NCBI GenBank assembly: GCA_963978895.1
Contig: OZ022239.1
Coordinates: forward strand, 10,748,274 to 10,812,273
DNA from: Erpobdella octoculata
Lineage: Eukaryota; Annelida; Clitellata; Hirudinida; Erpobdellidae
Length of the DNA: 64,000 bases
Direction of reading: 5' to 3'
Shown here one piece after another: positions 13,340-44,316 of this stretch. Position numbers and translations under genes: made by a program. Under the pieces are notes generated by a model that had not been told where the DNA came from, ran no database searches, and saw only the letters and a program-made list of their open reading frames with translations. Position 1 is the stretch's first letter; every line of letters starts with the position of its first letter.

Positions 13340-13500
13340 TTCAAAATTATCCAATCAGGTTGCATTATTTATCTCCCTGTCTTATACCGTCGGACATTGG
13401 CGAAAATGCGGCCCCGGCCGCATATTACTAAATGGTAGTATGCGACAATAGAGAGAGGTCGACTAGTAGCCTAAGAGGGGCGTGGTTCAAGACTAGAGGC
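13340..13500. repeat. Dispersed repeat with GC-rich core and GCCTAAGAGGGGCGTGG
   Basis: The left part is the inverted mate of 11225-11312. The right part (TACTAAATGGTAGTATGC, then ACTAGTAGCCTAAGAGG) recurs inverted at 14960-15040 and in part at 7195-7240. The core GCGGCCCCGGCCGC is unusually GC-rich for this region. Likely part of a mobile-element family of unknown class. Confidence 0.6.
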
Positions 13501-13737
13501 TCTGCTATTAATAGCTTACATTTCGGCGCGCGCATCTTACAACTAGGACTCATGGATTCCGACTCGTTTTTAGAAGAAAGTTTACCGAAAAGCTGTGTAG
13601 ATATAAATACTTTATATTTCTATTAATTAATTTGATTTGTTGCTAACATCTTTCTTTATAATTTATTTTAATGTGAGCATGTAATTATTATTTTTATAGG
13701 TTTTTTTCTGCTAAAATTTTATATTTTTTTCAATGTG

Positions 13738-14205
13738 CAATATGTTTTTTATTTCACTCTGCAATGTTTTTATTAACAGTAAAACATGCTACATGTACAT
13801 ATTTTTGTGTGTATATTAAATAGATAGAATCATTTGTTCTGAATTATTGACACTTTCTTGACTGTGCAATATGTTTTTTTTACTGTTCAATATGTTTGTT
13901 TCACTGTGCAATATGTTTTTTTTCTGCAATGTTTTTTGCTGTGCAATATGTTTTTATTGACAGTAAAACATGCTACATGTACATAATTTTGTCTGTATAT
14001 TAAATAGAATAATTTGTTCTGAATTATTGACACTTTTTTGACTGTGCAATATGTTTGTTTCACTGTGCAATATGTTTTTTTTCTTTCTGCAATGTTTTTT
14101 GCTGTGCGATATGTTTTTATTAACAGTAAAACATGCTACATGTACATATTTTTGTGTGTATATTAATTAGATAGAATCATTTGTCCTGATTAATTGACAC
14201 TTTTT
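13738..14205. repeat. Three tandem copies of a ~130-180 bp unit
   Basis: The unit runs from GCAATATGTTTTT through ACAGTAAAACATGCTACATG and TATTAAATAGATAGAATCAT to TTATTGACACTTT, with copies starting near 13738, 13867 and 14046. Copies differ by small indels in the T-rich spacer. No coding content. Confidence 0.85.
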
Positions 14206-14939
14206 CATATCAATATCAACATGTGTGTTTCATGTAAATGAGTATATCTCTATTAATAGAATTTATTGCTGAAATGTTATACTCTTAGTTATTATTAAAG
14301 TCTTGTTATTGACATTATTTAAATTTTGTTTCAATTTAATACACATATAGTAGACTAATAGACCTCAACTCTGCCTTGCAGTAATGTGCTTTAAGTGTTT
14401 AAGACAAAAGTTGTTCACAGTTCGTTCCATTATTTTTTCAATAGAAGCTGCTGGTTGACAAAAGTTTGCTCAGTAGTTATGGGAATGTTTGAATTTTCTC
14501 ATAGATTCTCCAGCAGTTTACAGAGTATATATGTGCAGTAGCTTAGCTTAGACAAACCTTCACGATTTATGAAAGCTAAAGCAGAGTAGTTGAACTTTTC
14601 ATCAATCTGGAGCAGAGCTCCACTGACATAGTAAGTTATATTTTTATCACCAGCGAATGAATGTTTTATGTGAGTCAGAGGCTCTGTGATGTCAGACTAC
14701 GACGACTACGTACTAATTAATGTAATGTCATTGATTTACATTAATGATTAACGGTTAATAATGATTTAATCATATCAGTTCAGTTATTTGAATAATCCAA
14801 TGTTAAGTAGGGTTATAAAATCTCCAGACACTGCAAGCCAGTGTAAGCGTACGCAACGACTCGTATCGGTCGGAAAGGCAATGAAAATGAAAACAAATAG
14901 TAGATTAATATATGCATATATATTAGTGCCATACTAAGA
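14206..14939. other. Intergenic, no gene recognised
   Basis: AT-rich sequence; the only ORFs are short and unlike any family. Position 14700-14780 has repeated TTAATGATTA words. Confidence 0.4.
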
Positions 14940-15125
14940 ATAGCAACCATAGATATCTAGAGTAGAGGCTAAAGCCACGCCCCTCTTAGCCTGCTAGTAT
15001 CTCTGCATACTACCATTTAGAAATATGCGCCCCGGCCGCCGCGTTATGTGAAATTGTTACCATACATACATACATTACATACATACATATATACATACAT
15101 ACATACATACATACATACATAGGAA
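14940..15125. repeat. Inverted copy of the 13.4-kb repeat plus (ATAC)n
   Basis: At 14960-15040 lies the reverse orientation of the GCCTAAGAGGGGCGTGG repeat, followed by CCGCCGCGTTATGTGAAATT and then (ATAC)n to 15120. The pair GCGTTATG...AATTGTTA plus (ATAC)n is also found inside the Helitron at 35385-35420 and as relics near 16130 and 16795. Confidence 0.65.
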
Positions 15126-15839
15126 ATTATGTATGTAGATTGCATTGTATTCTATAGTAAAAGACGCTATACAAACTTTTATGATTGATTGTCGTCCATG
15201 GAGCACGCATAGTGATTATAACGTTTAAAAACTTGTTGAAGTTTTTTTTTTAATAAAATATTGTTTTTGTATTTCGTCTAATTACAATTTTGTTTTATTA
15301 ACTTATTTTTAAAATGTTTTTTTGTTTATGGTTACCTAAAATTATCTATCTGTGTTATTTAATGTCCCCATTTTGCGCCCCCATTTTGTCGCTGTTTTAC
15401 CGAATTCGTTGTACCGCACATATCGCCACGTAAATCTCGCAAGCCAGATTCATTGCTTTTTCAGATATGGTTAATTAAAATTCAGTTGATTTTCTGTGTG
15501 TTTGTCTAAGGGCTTTGTAGATCTACGCTGTATTATCATTGATTGATTCATGTAACTGGAAATACCCCGTTAAAAATGTCGAATTTTTATAGAACTGTCA
15601 GATAATAAATAACGAACGTTTTTCTTTTCTGACATTAGAATAGGCAATTCAAACAAGTGGTAATGAGACAATCTGGTTGCTCTACCGACTCTACCTGCTC
15701 AGCAATATCAAAAAAATGTTCAATGCTTTTGATCGAACCTGGTTCAAGCTAATTAAAACAACTTCATCCCATGCTTTCAGCTTCAATATCTTGCGATGTT
15801 TCTTTCTCTTTTGAACAATAATTCCAGTATAATGTTTGG
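15126..15839. other. Intergenic, probable Helitron relics
   Basis: No gene recognised. Words shared with the Helitron-related region to the right suggest degraded copies. Confidence 0.35.
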
Positions 15840-16012
15840 TGTAATCAATTGGCTAACCTCTTGCAAAATAAGCTTAGGACTTAGGTAAAAACGTTTTGTA
15901 TCTTTAGGACCATGAACTTCTTAAAATTTAAGAAGTTCATGGTCCTAAAGATACAAAACGTTTTTACCTAAGTCCTAAGCTTATTTTGCAAGAGGTTAGC
16001 CAATTGATTACA
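15840..16012. repeat. Perfect 173-bp palindrome
   Basis: Arms of 86 bp on each side of base 15926 are exact reverse complements, with a single unpaired central base (GAACTTCTTAAA-A-TTTAAGAAGTTC). Arm words include GTAATCAATTGGCTAACCTC and ACCTAAGTCCTAAGC. Sequence similar to one arm lies at 16640-16690, and the context (GGACTGACAATGTACAG, CCGCCGCGTTATGC) is that of the local Helitron family, so it probably arose by inverted duplication within a Helitron relic. Confidence 0.97.
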
Positions 16013-17385
16013 TTTAAGACTTAAATGTTATGTGTTAGGACTGACAATGTACAGTTGCGTAGTAGTTTTTATTACATTCCTGTATGCACGCATTTGATCA
16101 ACTACTGACTGCTAACTAGTGCTAACCGCCGCGTTATGCAAAATTGCTAACATTAGCAAATTAAAATCACTACATTTTTTGTCATGCCTTTTCAGGAAAG
16201 CTTTAATAACTTGCTATGTTGTTAAATGCTTTTATTTAAATTCACTTTCTCACTGTTTGTTTGTTTGTCTGTGGTGATCAAATCTTAGAAACATAAATTC
16301 ACCCACTTTTTGACCACCTAGAGCTCTAAAACTTTCGGGAAAGCTTTGTTCTGGATGACAATACATGAATTTATTGTTTCCGACATGAATTAGGTCTTAA
16401 ATCAATTAAAATTAATTCCTGCCATCTAGCGACTAATAAGTTGTTTATGTATAAGTCGCCAGAGGTCCAAAATAATTAAATCGCACGGATGTTTATTTAT
16501 TAGTCGCCAGAGGTCCAAAATAATTAACAAAATTGAGCGTAACGGTTGTTTTAGATTCAAAAATGTTAGTTCGTTGACTTAGATAAAGAGGGAAATAAAA
16601 GCATTAAACAAAAATTTTTTTTATCTTTACTTGTTTTAAACAATAAATCTAGCATAATGTTTGATGTAATTGGATAACCTATTGCATAATAAGCTTAATT
16701 AAAAACATTTTGAATATTGTACAGTGTACAATTGCATAATAACTGTTATTTTACACACCCATTTTATCAATTGCTGACCTCTGCGGCTCTGCGTTATGAG
16801 AAATTGCTAACATATATACATACATACAGTTCCAACTACACATCATGACAGTTTAAAAAAAACCCAAAACACATTGTGGTTCAAATAGGACAATATCAGC
16901 TGACAAAAAATAAAAGCTGAGGACTGAAAAACATTAACAATAGACAAGTTTGAATAAACTGGCTACGAGCTAGTTGTAAATATTTATGGGTTTTTTAAGA
17001 GCAATTGTAAATTATATATTTATAAAAGTATTTTTAATAGATTTATTATATGAAATGTAAACCAAAATTTATATCCTACAAAAAACGAATGGTGAGATGA
17101 GATCGATGAAACCAGTTAACTCCTAAAATGATTCAGATTGACCGATGATGCGGTATTTAGTCATGGACGGTTGCTGTTTTTAGTCATGGACCAATGCGGT
17201 ATTCAGTTACACTGCAAATGACAGTTCTAGACCAAAAACATGACAATTTCTTTTACGGTCATATTTTCTTGCCTATTTAGTAGCATACATATATATATAT
17301 AAAACCTATTCACTCGAAGTGCTAAATAAATATATTTTTTAGTGCATTCTTTATCATTATTTTTTTTATGATTCAGAGTGAAGTA
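16013..17385. other. Helitron relics upstream of HNRNPK
   Basis: At 16030-16150 and 16640-16830 there are diverged stretches of the module found at 35280-35420 (a GCAATTGTA-like word, TTTTATTACA, CGCGTTATG, AATTGCTAAC). At 16300-16430 is a diverged copy of the inner part of the 8376-8849 Helitron (AGCTCTAAAACTTTC, GGATGACAATACAT). AGTCGCCAGAGGTCCAAAAT is repeated at 16455 and 16502. The HNRNPK promoter and a 5' UTR exon must lie here or further left, but I could not place them. Confidence 0.5.
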
Positions 17386-21973
<4,588 letters not shown>

Positions 21974-22165
21974 AGGCTAAAGAACATGCTGATTTAAGCC
22001 ATTAAGCTTCTGTACTCAATTCTAACTATTCCTAGTAATTATTCTGATCACACGCAAGACTGATCTTTTTGACAATTTTTATTTGTTTTTTAACATTTGA
22101 GTTGAGTGTTTGATTGACAATGTGGCCACGAACATTGGAAGATGCTTATGTATTGTTTTATTATC

Positions 22166-22171
22166 AATAAA
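22166..22171 (+). terminator. Poly(A) signal AATAAA for HNRNPK
   Basis: AATAAA lies 193 bp after the HNRNPK stop codon and about 380 bp before the convergent PPCDC stop codon. No other strong candidate was seen between the two genes. Confidence 0.55.
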
Positions 22172-22550
22172 AACTTATCGATCATAATATGAACTGATGT
22201 CCATGATATGATGATGACAAAGTAATTTTCACATTCTGTTGGGTTTTTATTTTGCATAAACTTATTGTTTTGCTCAACAGTGGACAATTTTGTCCTAAGA
22301 TGATCTTGTACTCACATCAAATGCATGTCATTAGCTTACTTAACAATTCAAATAAATATTGTAAAAAACAATACAATATTAGTATTCGAATGATGATAAC
22401 CCTGTCCTAGACAATCAATGGTTGATAAAGTTTTAATTAATTAGTGTAATGGTATGCTCATTAAGTTATTGATTGACAGCTAATTTCTATTTACAAGAGC
22501 TATTTAGAGCAAAAAATTGCAAAGGTTCATGGTTTTTGAATGCCATAATT

Positions 22551-26799
<4,249 letters not shown>

Positions 26800-27358
26800 A
26801 TTTGTATGAAATGTACCATCAAAATTACATACGTTTGCAAATTATTTAATTGTGGCACCTCAAAATATGTTCGCCCCAACGAAATCAACGCTAAACTCCT
26901 TTCTCAGTCATTGTTGATACTCTGGATAGATCGAGTCTGGTTGATGATGCTTCTAATCGACAATTATGTGCAGGCACACTTTATTCTAGTTAGTGTTTAA
27001 ACAATAAATTTTGATTGTTAACAATTTTTAAAAATACATTTGATTAATTTGAACATTTAAATGTTCAAATCAAGCTCTTTTTCTTAATTTAACTTGCCGA
27101 TTGTCGTCTGCTGGGCGGCGACTTTCTTAGGGCCTAGGCTACAGGCTCTACATTGTAGTACTCATAGATGGTTATTTCGTTATACTGCAATTAATCTCAC
27201 TTCACCTTTTCTTTACGTTGTACGGTATACACAACACCAAATAGTTTACGTGTTAACCGTGTTTGAAAAGCAGGAAGCTTAGTAAGTGGCATCTTTAACT
27301 GCTGTTCAGCACTCTGCGCTGGATAATTTTGTCATCTTGAATTAAAATCGTTAAAATT
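26800..27358. promoter_or_regulatory. Divergent promoter region of PPCDC and BCR/ABR-like gene
   Basis: The start codons of PPCDC (-) and the RhoGEF/RhoGAP gene (+) lie 559 bp apart with no repeat between them, so both promoters must fit here unless distant UTR exons exist. The right half is less AT-rich than its surroundings (CTGCTGGGCGGCGACTTTC near 27108). No TATA box or other core motif can be assigned. ORFs here are short and unlike known proteins. Confidence 0.5.
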
Positions 27359-40014
<12,656 letters not shown>

Positions 40015-40174
40015 TAAACAGTTTAAATTTCACTGGGGAGGACATTGTACTGAATTTTTTGAAGGAATTTATTTTAACAAATAATATATATGTGTGTTGT
40101 ACCTTATAAACACATACATAACATCTAATAACATGAAATATTGTATTTTTAACACAATTTAATTCTCTACTTCA

Positions 40175-40180
40175 AATAAA
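40175..40180 (+). terminator. Candidate poly(A) signal of the BCR/ABR-like gene
   Basis: AATAAA 161 bp after the stop codon. Another AATAAA overlaps the stop codon itself at 40013-40018 and is less likely to be used. Confidence 0.45.
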
Positions 40181-40845
40181 ATAATAAATATGATGTAATT
40201 TATGGCGGGTTTTAGTTTTGACTTTCATTTCTTGCATTTTCCAACAAAAAGTTACTAAGCTCAAATGTGGAAAAAATGTGAAACGCAGCAAAATTGAGTT
40301 CCATGGGAAAAATAAAAATACGCGGAGAAACTGATTACCACGTACAGTTGCAGGTATAAAGGTGAGACCACCCCCTATTATGTAATTGGTAAATCAGAAA
40401 ATGATACCTTGTTTCCTGATCTTTTTTTTAAACGGTTTTAGATTTCTAAAATACGTTGACGTCACTAGACTGGTGTGGGCAGTACGGGGGTAACGCAGTG
40501 GCGGATTCAGCTATAGGCCCGGAGGGGCGGCCTGCCCCACCCCCCGCGCCCCTGGTGGGTCCTAAATGACACCCTTGGTGCTCCGCTACAAAAATGCCCG
40601 CTTTCTATGAACACTGAAAATCACAGATGTTGAAGCTAGTGATCTTTTATGAATGTGTGCATTAAGTCGCATTACTGCTTATAATGCTATATTATCCCGC
40701 TGATGCAATCACAATGCTGCTCCAGCATGGATGCCTGAGACTGTTAAGGATTAATCTCAAATTGTCCAAAGTTCAACCGGCTCAGCTCTCCAGCCAGTGT
40801 CGGATTTCCTCCAGCCGTCCAGCCAGTCAACGTGCTTTACAATAA
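40181..40845. other. Intergenic with a transposon end
   Basis: No gene seen. At 40496 the sequence CAGTGGCGGATTCAG, followed by a GC-rich stretch (GGGGCGGCCTGCCCCACC), has the look of a hAT MITE left end of the CAGTGGCGGAT type; a matching right end was not found, so it may be broken by the Helitron at 40846. Confidence 0.45.
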
Positions 40846-41608
40846 TCTATATTATAGTAGCCCACGTCACTCACTCACTGATTCTGTCACGCTTACGTAA
40901 TTAGTCGTATAGACGTTATCGATGTGAGCGTAAGAATTTATTGCGCGCATGCGTGTAATAAAAGTTAATATGCAATTGTTCCTATATACACTTTCAGTCC
41001 TAGAAATCAAAAGAAGTGGTGCTGCAATCGAAAAATTTTATATAATGAAATTTATATAATCTCAAAAGCAAGGACCACTTCTCAGCGATGGCCGTCAATT
41101 CACAAGAAATGTCGTGTATACTGAAATTGTTTAATAACTAATTATTGCACTCTTTAATTTTCACATCCTTTGAATTTTTATGAAATACGTTAGTAAATTG
41201 AAAATGTAAACACAATAAAAAATTTCATTAAATTTGCTTATATTTAAAAAAAAGTTTATGGTTATCAAATGTCAGTTTGTTTTTGTTGACTATTTTTTAT
41301 AAAATGTATCCAAAGTACATCGTATTTTTAAAACATCCTTCCTTGGAACGGCAAAATCTATGTCTGTATCGTAACAATTTCGCATAACGCGGCAGCCGCG
41401 CTGGTCAGTATACACAGCAGCTAAAATTAGTGCGCACAGGCGTGTTATAAACGTTATTACGCAATTGTACACAATTAGTCCTAAAAATCAAAAGAGATGG
41501 CATATGGAACCTGCATAGTTATTATGCAGGGTTCCATGGGTGACGGTACAATCGAAAAATAATTTATAAAATTTTAAAAATCCGTCATTTATGACGGGCT
41601 ATATCTAG
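40846..41608 (+). mobile_element. Dimeric non-autonomous Helitron, complete ends
   Basis: Begins TCTATATTATAGTAGCCCAC at 40846 after AATAA, ends hairpin CCGTCATTTATGACGG, spacer GCTATAT, CTAG at 41605-41608, followed by T: an exact A/T insertion. The first part is the 19260 monomer. Its old terminator at 41330-41352 has a decayed stem (CCTTCC TTG GAACGG, two mispairs) and CTAT in place of CTAG. The second module (41366-41608) repeats words of the first (GCAATTGTAC, AGTCCTAAAAATCAAAAGA, CAATCGAAAAAT), so the element is a head-to-tail dimer of related units. No ORF of its own. Confidence 0.9.
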
Positions 41609-41711
41609 TATTAAAATAACAGCCATGGCTGAATCAGTCCGTGACGGTAATAAACGCAAATCAGGTGATAAATTGAGTAGAGCATCTAGGCCTAAACTGG
41701 CAAAAGAAGCA

Positions 41712-41935
41712 AGACTTAAGGTAGATGCTAGTAAATGTGTTCGCCTGTGGACCTGAGAGTCGGCGGTTCGAATCACGCCGGCGTCACCAGCGTCTGCAAG
41801 GAGTGTGGGTAGGCGCCTATAAATGGCTGCCTCTGGTTGTTCTGTCTAAATGGGCCCACAAGTGAGTTGGATAAAGTTGGATAAAATGATTCGTGGCTTA
41901 GAAGTCTAACGATTAACGCACGTTAAACATTTTAA
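41712..41935 (+). mobile_element. tRNA-derived SINE
   Basis: B-box-like GGTTCGAATCA at 41766-41776 preceded ~35 bp upstream by GCTAGTAAATGTG, a diverged A box, then a body with GTAGGCGCCTATAAATGGC at 41809-41828. The body word recurs at 48127-48147, showing a dispersed family. It interrupts the N-terminal coding part of the hAT transposase. Ends are approximate. Confidence 0.65.
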
Positions 41936-42381
41936 AACTTTTAAATTAACATAATTTATGACTAAAATACCATTAGTTTAATCAGTTGAATTTTCTTCGG
42001 AAATTAAGCAAGCAAGCATCCGATTCAGGCGATCATCACCCATCTGCGCATTCCAGTACATAGCCTATTGAGACTGTTACACCAGCAGCAGCTCCTGGAT
42101 TGCAACATAAGCAGACTGATCCGGAATTTAAAGCAGTGAAAGAACAATCCGCTGCAGATATTATTCAGGAACCACTTCTTCCTCGATCACACTTTCCGAA
42201 AAATCCAGGACTCTACATTAATACGAGTTTAAGCACAAAACTGATACAAAAATTGTGTAAAATTGGACCATATCAACCAGGGATCAAAGAACCATTTCCA
42301 TTTCCGACAGATGAATTTGGACGCAAGTTTCAAATTTCTTGGCGCACAAAAAGTTTTGGAAAGGGTAGTATGAAAGGAGAA

Positions 42382-42707
42382 ACAAGTGAATCAAAAAACA
42401 AAGTTTTTTAAAAACACAGTTTTATATAATCGATTGTGTAGGCCACATTCTGTTACATACAACGAGCATATTAGCATAGACAATAAATAGTTCGACGAAA
42501 ATATCAAAAGTAATTATTTAATTAAATTTTGTTCAATCAATCCGAAAATGTGATAGAATGCATTGTTAATCAGTTCGGAGGTATGTTTAAATTTTTAAGT
42601 CTCTAGCTCATCGGGAAGTTAGTTTAAAATCGATTTCAAAATTTGACGACAGACAGATAGACAGATAGACAGACAGAGAAGTCAAGTTAAGTAAAAGTGT
42701 GTAAAAA
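42382..42707. repeat. ~300-bp repeat, inverted partner at 46151-46454
   Basis: From ACAAGTGAATCAAAAAAC to AAGTAAAAGTGTGTAAAAA. The segment at 46151-46454 is its diverged reverse complement (shared words GACAATAAATAGTT, GACGAAAATATCA, CTCTAGCTCATCGGGAAGTT, GACGACAGACAGATAGAC). Here it splits the transposase reading frame just before the zinc finger, so it is an insertion in that gene. Class unknown. Confidence 0.75.
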
Positions 42708-43149
42708 TTGGCTGGTTTTTTCACAGACAAATCAAAAGATGTACTGCCGAGCTTGTTGGTTATTTGCTGATTGTAAATCTAGAAATTATAGCAAGGTATA
42801 TGTCGCCCAAATTCAGGAGTTTCTAATTGGAAAAAAGGTATGGAAAAAAATTGTTGGACACGAAACTTCTAATCAGCATCAAAATGCGACATTTCATTAC
42901 TTGCTTGCTAAATATCGTATATCAAATGATAGAACTGTGATCTGGTTTGATCAGTCAGTAGCGTCGCCAAGAGTAAAAGAACAGGAAAGTTTTAAAACGG
43001 ATGATAGATGTGACGTTGTTCTTAACAAAATAAGGTTTGTCATTTATTCAGGGGAAACAAAAAGCATTCTTGTTTCAGTGATAATGGTAAAAGTAGAAAA
43101 ACTAAAAATTTTCGGGAATTGTTGTCTTTTAAAACATTTCTGTTTAGAT

Positions 43150-44308
43150 CAGGGGTCTCAAACTTGCGCCCGCTGGATGATATTTTGCGGTCAACCACTT
43201 GACATCAAATTTCAATGGAAGAGCGGCCCGCCGTGGCGATAACAAATAAAATAAAAATAAGATTTTTTTCCCACCGGGTAAAATCTTGCCCCTTCGGGAA
43301 AAGTGTTTGCCCCTGAAGAAAATTAGGAATAATGCATTTTTGATAATGTATGGGTGTGTACATCTGTATTATTTCCATGTTCATGTGCAAGCCGGAGAAA
43401 AAAACCAAAGTACAATATTATAATGTAGAAGTGGAATGGGCATGTGAGAGCATTTTCCACAAAACTTATTTTATGGAAAGCTCAGCTCTCTCAAAAAAAC
43501 ATCTGTCATTTTCAGCATGCCAATCACTCGTAGATGTGGACACGCCATTCAATGGTGAAGACTATATTAATGCTATTGAAAAACTACAAGAAGAATTTGA
43601 AATAAATGAAAAAACAGAAAAACTTTCACAATTTTTGAGAGAGTTGTCCCCCACTTTCCTTGAGCTTTAAAGAATGTTCAGCCGGACGATGTGCTTTTTT
43701 GGAAGCACATACATGAGTAAAAAGCTGTCCTCTACTATGAACTTTAATAAGTCCAAATACAGATCTAAACTTACCGACGAACATCTCCAGGCTATACTGA
43801 GGGTCTCAACTGCTTCCTCTCTTAAGCCAAATATGTCTGAGCTGTGTAAGGGAAACGGAGCCAGGTCTCCTCCAGCAAAGAACATTTAGTATAGAAAAGA
43901 GCTGCCAGTTTGCACTTTTGATAAATAAAAAAGCATAAAGATTGAAGCGACTGAACATTTGTACTTTTATAAATGCTTTCATTAACTTCTAATTTCTGTT
44001 ACTATTTTTTCATATCAATTGTTGAGTGACTTCTTATTGATGGATTATTTTTTCTACTTTTGTATACATGCTATTGCTTAAAATTAAAAACAATGCAATA
44101 TTCAATAATTAGCTATACAAAAAAGTTTGTTTAAAATATATAAATATAAAAAAGTGATTTTAAAAGTTGAGCTTTGATAACATAAGAGCATTTGGTTTAA
44201 AAATTTTTTTTATGTTGTTCACTAGTTTTGTTATTAACTTGATGCGGTCCAGCCTCGTCCGGATTCTTAGTCATGCGGCCCGCGGGCAAACTGAGTTTGA
44301 TACCCCTG
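43150..44308 (+). mobile_element. Nested hAT transposon with perfect 8-bp TSD and transposase remnant
   Basis: Ends CAGGGGTCTCAAAC and, inverted, CAGGGGTATCAAAC, continuing into GC-rich GCCCGC words: a typical hAT terminus. Target duplication GTTTAGAT at 43142-43149 and 44309-44316 is exact. Inside, on +, 43350-43670 (NGEDYINAIEKLQEEFEINE) and 43674-43889 (MNFNKSKYRSKLTDEHLQAI, then LRVSTAS) are the C-terminal end of a SCAND3/GTF2IRD2-like hAT transposase, with a stop between the two pieces and its upstream catalytic region deleted. The 43980-44220 part is related to the DNA element in COX5A intron 1. Confidence 0.92.
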
Positions 44309-44316
44309 GTTTAGAT

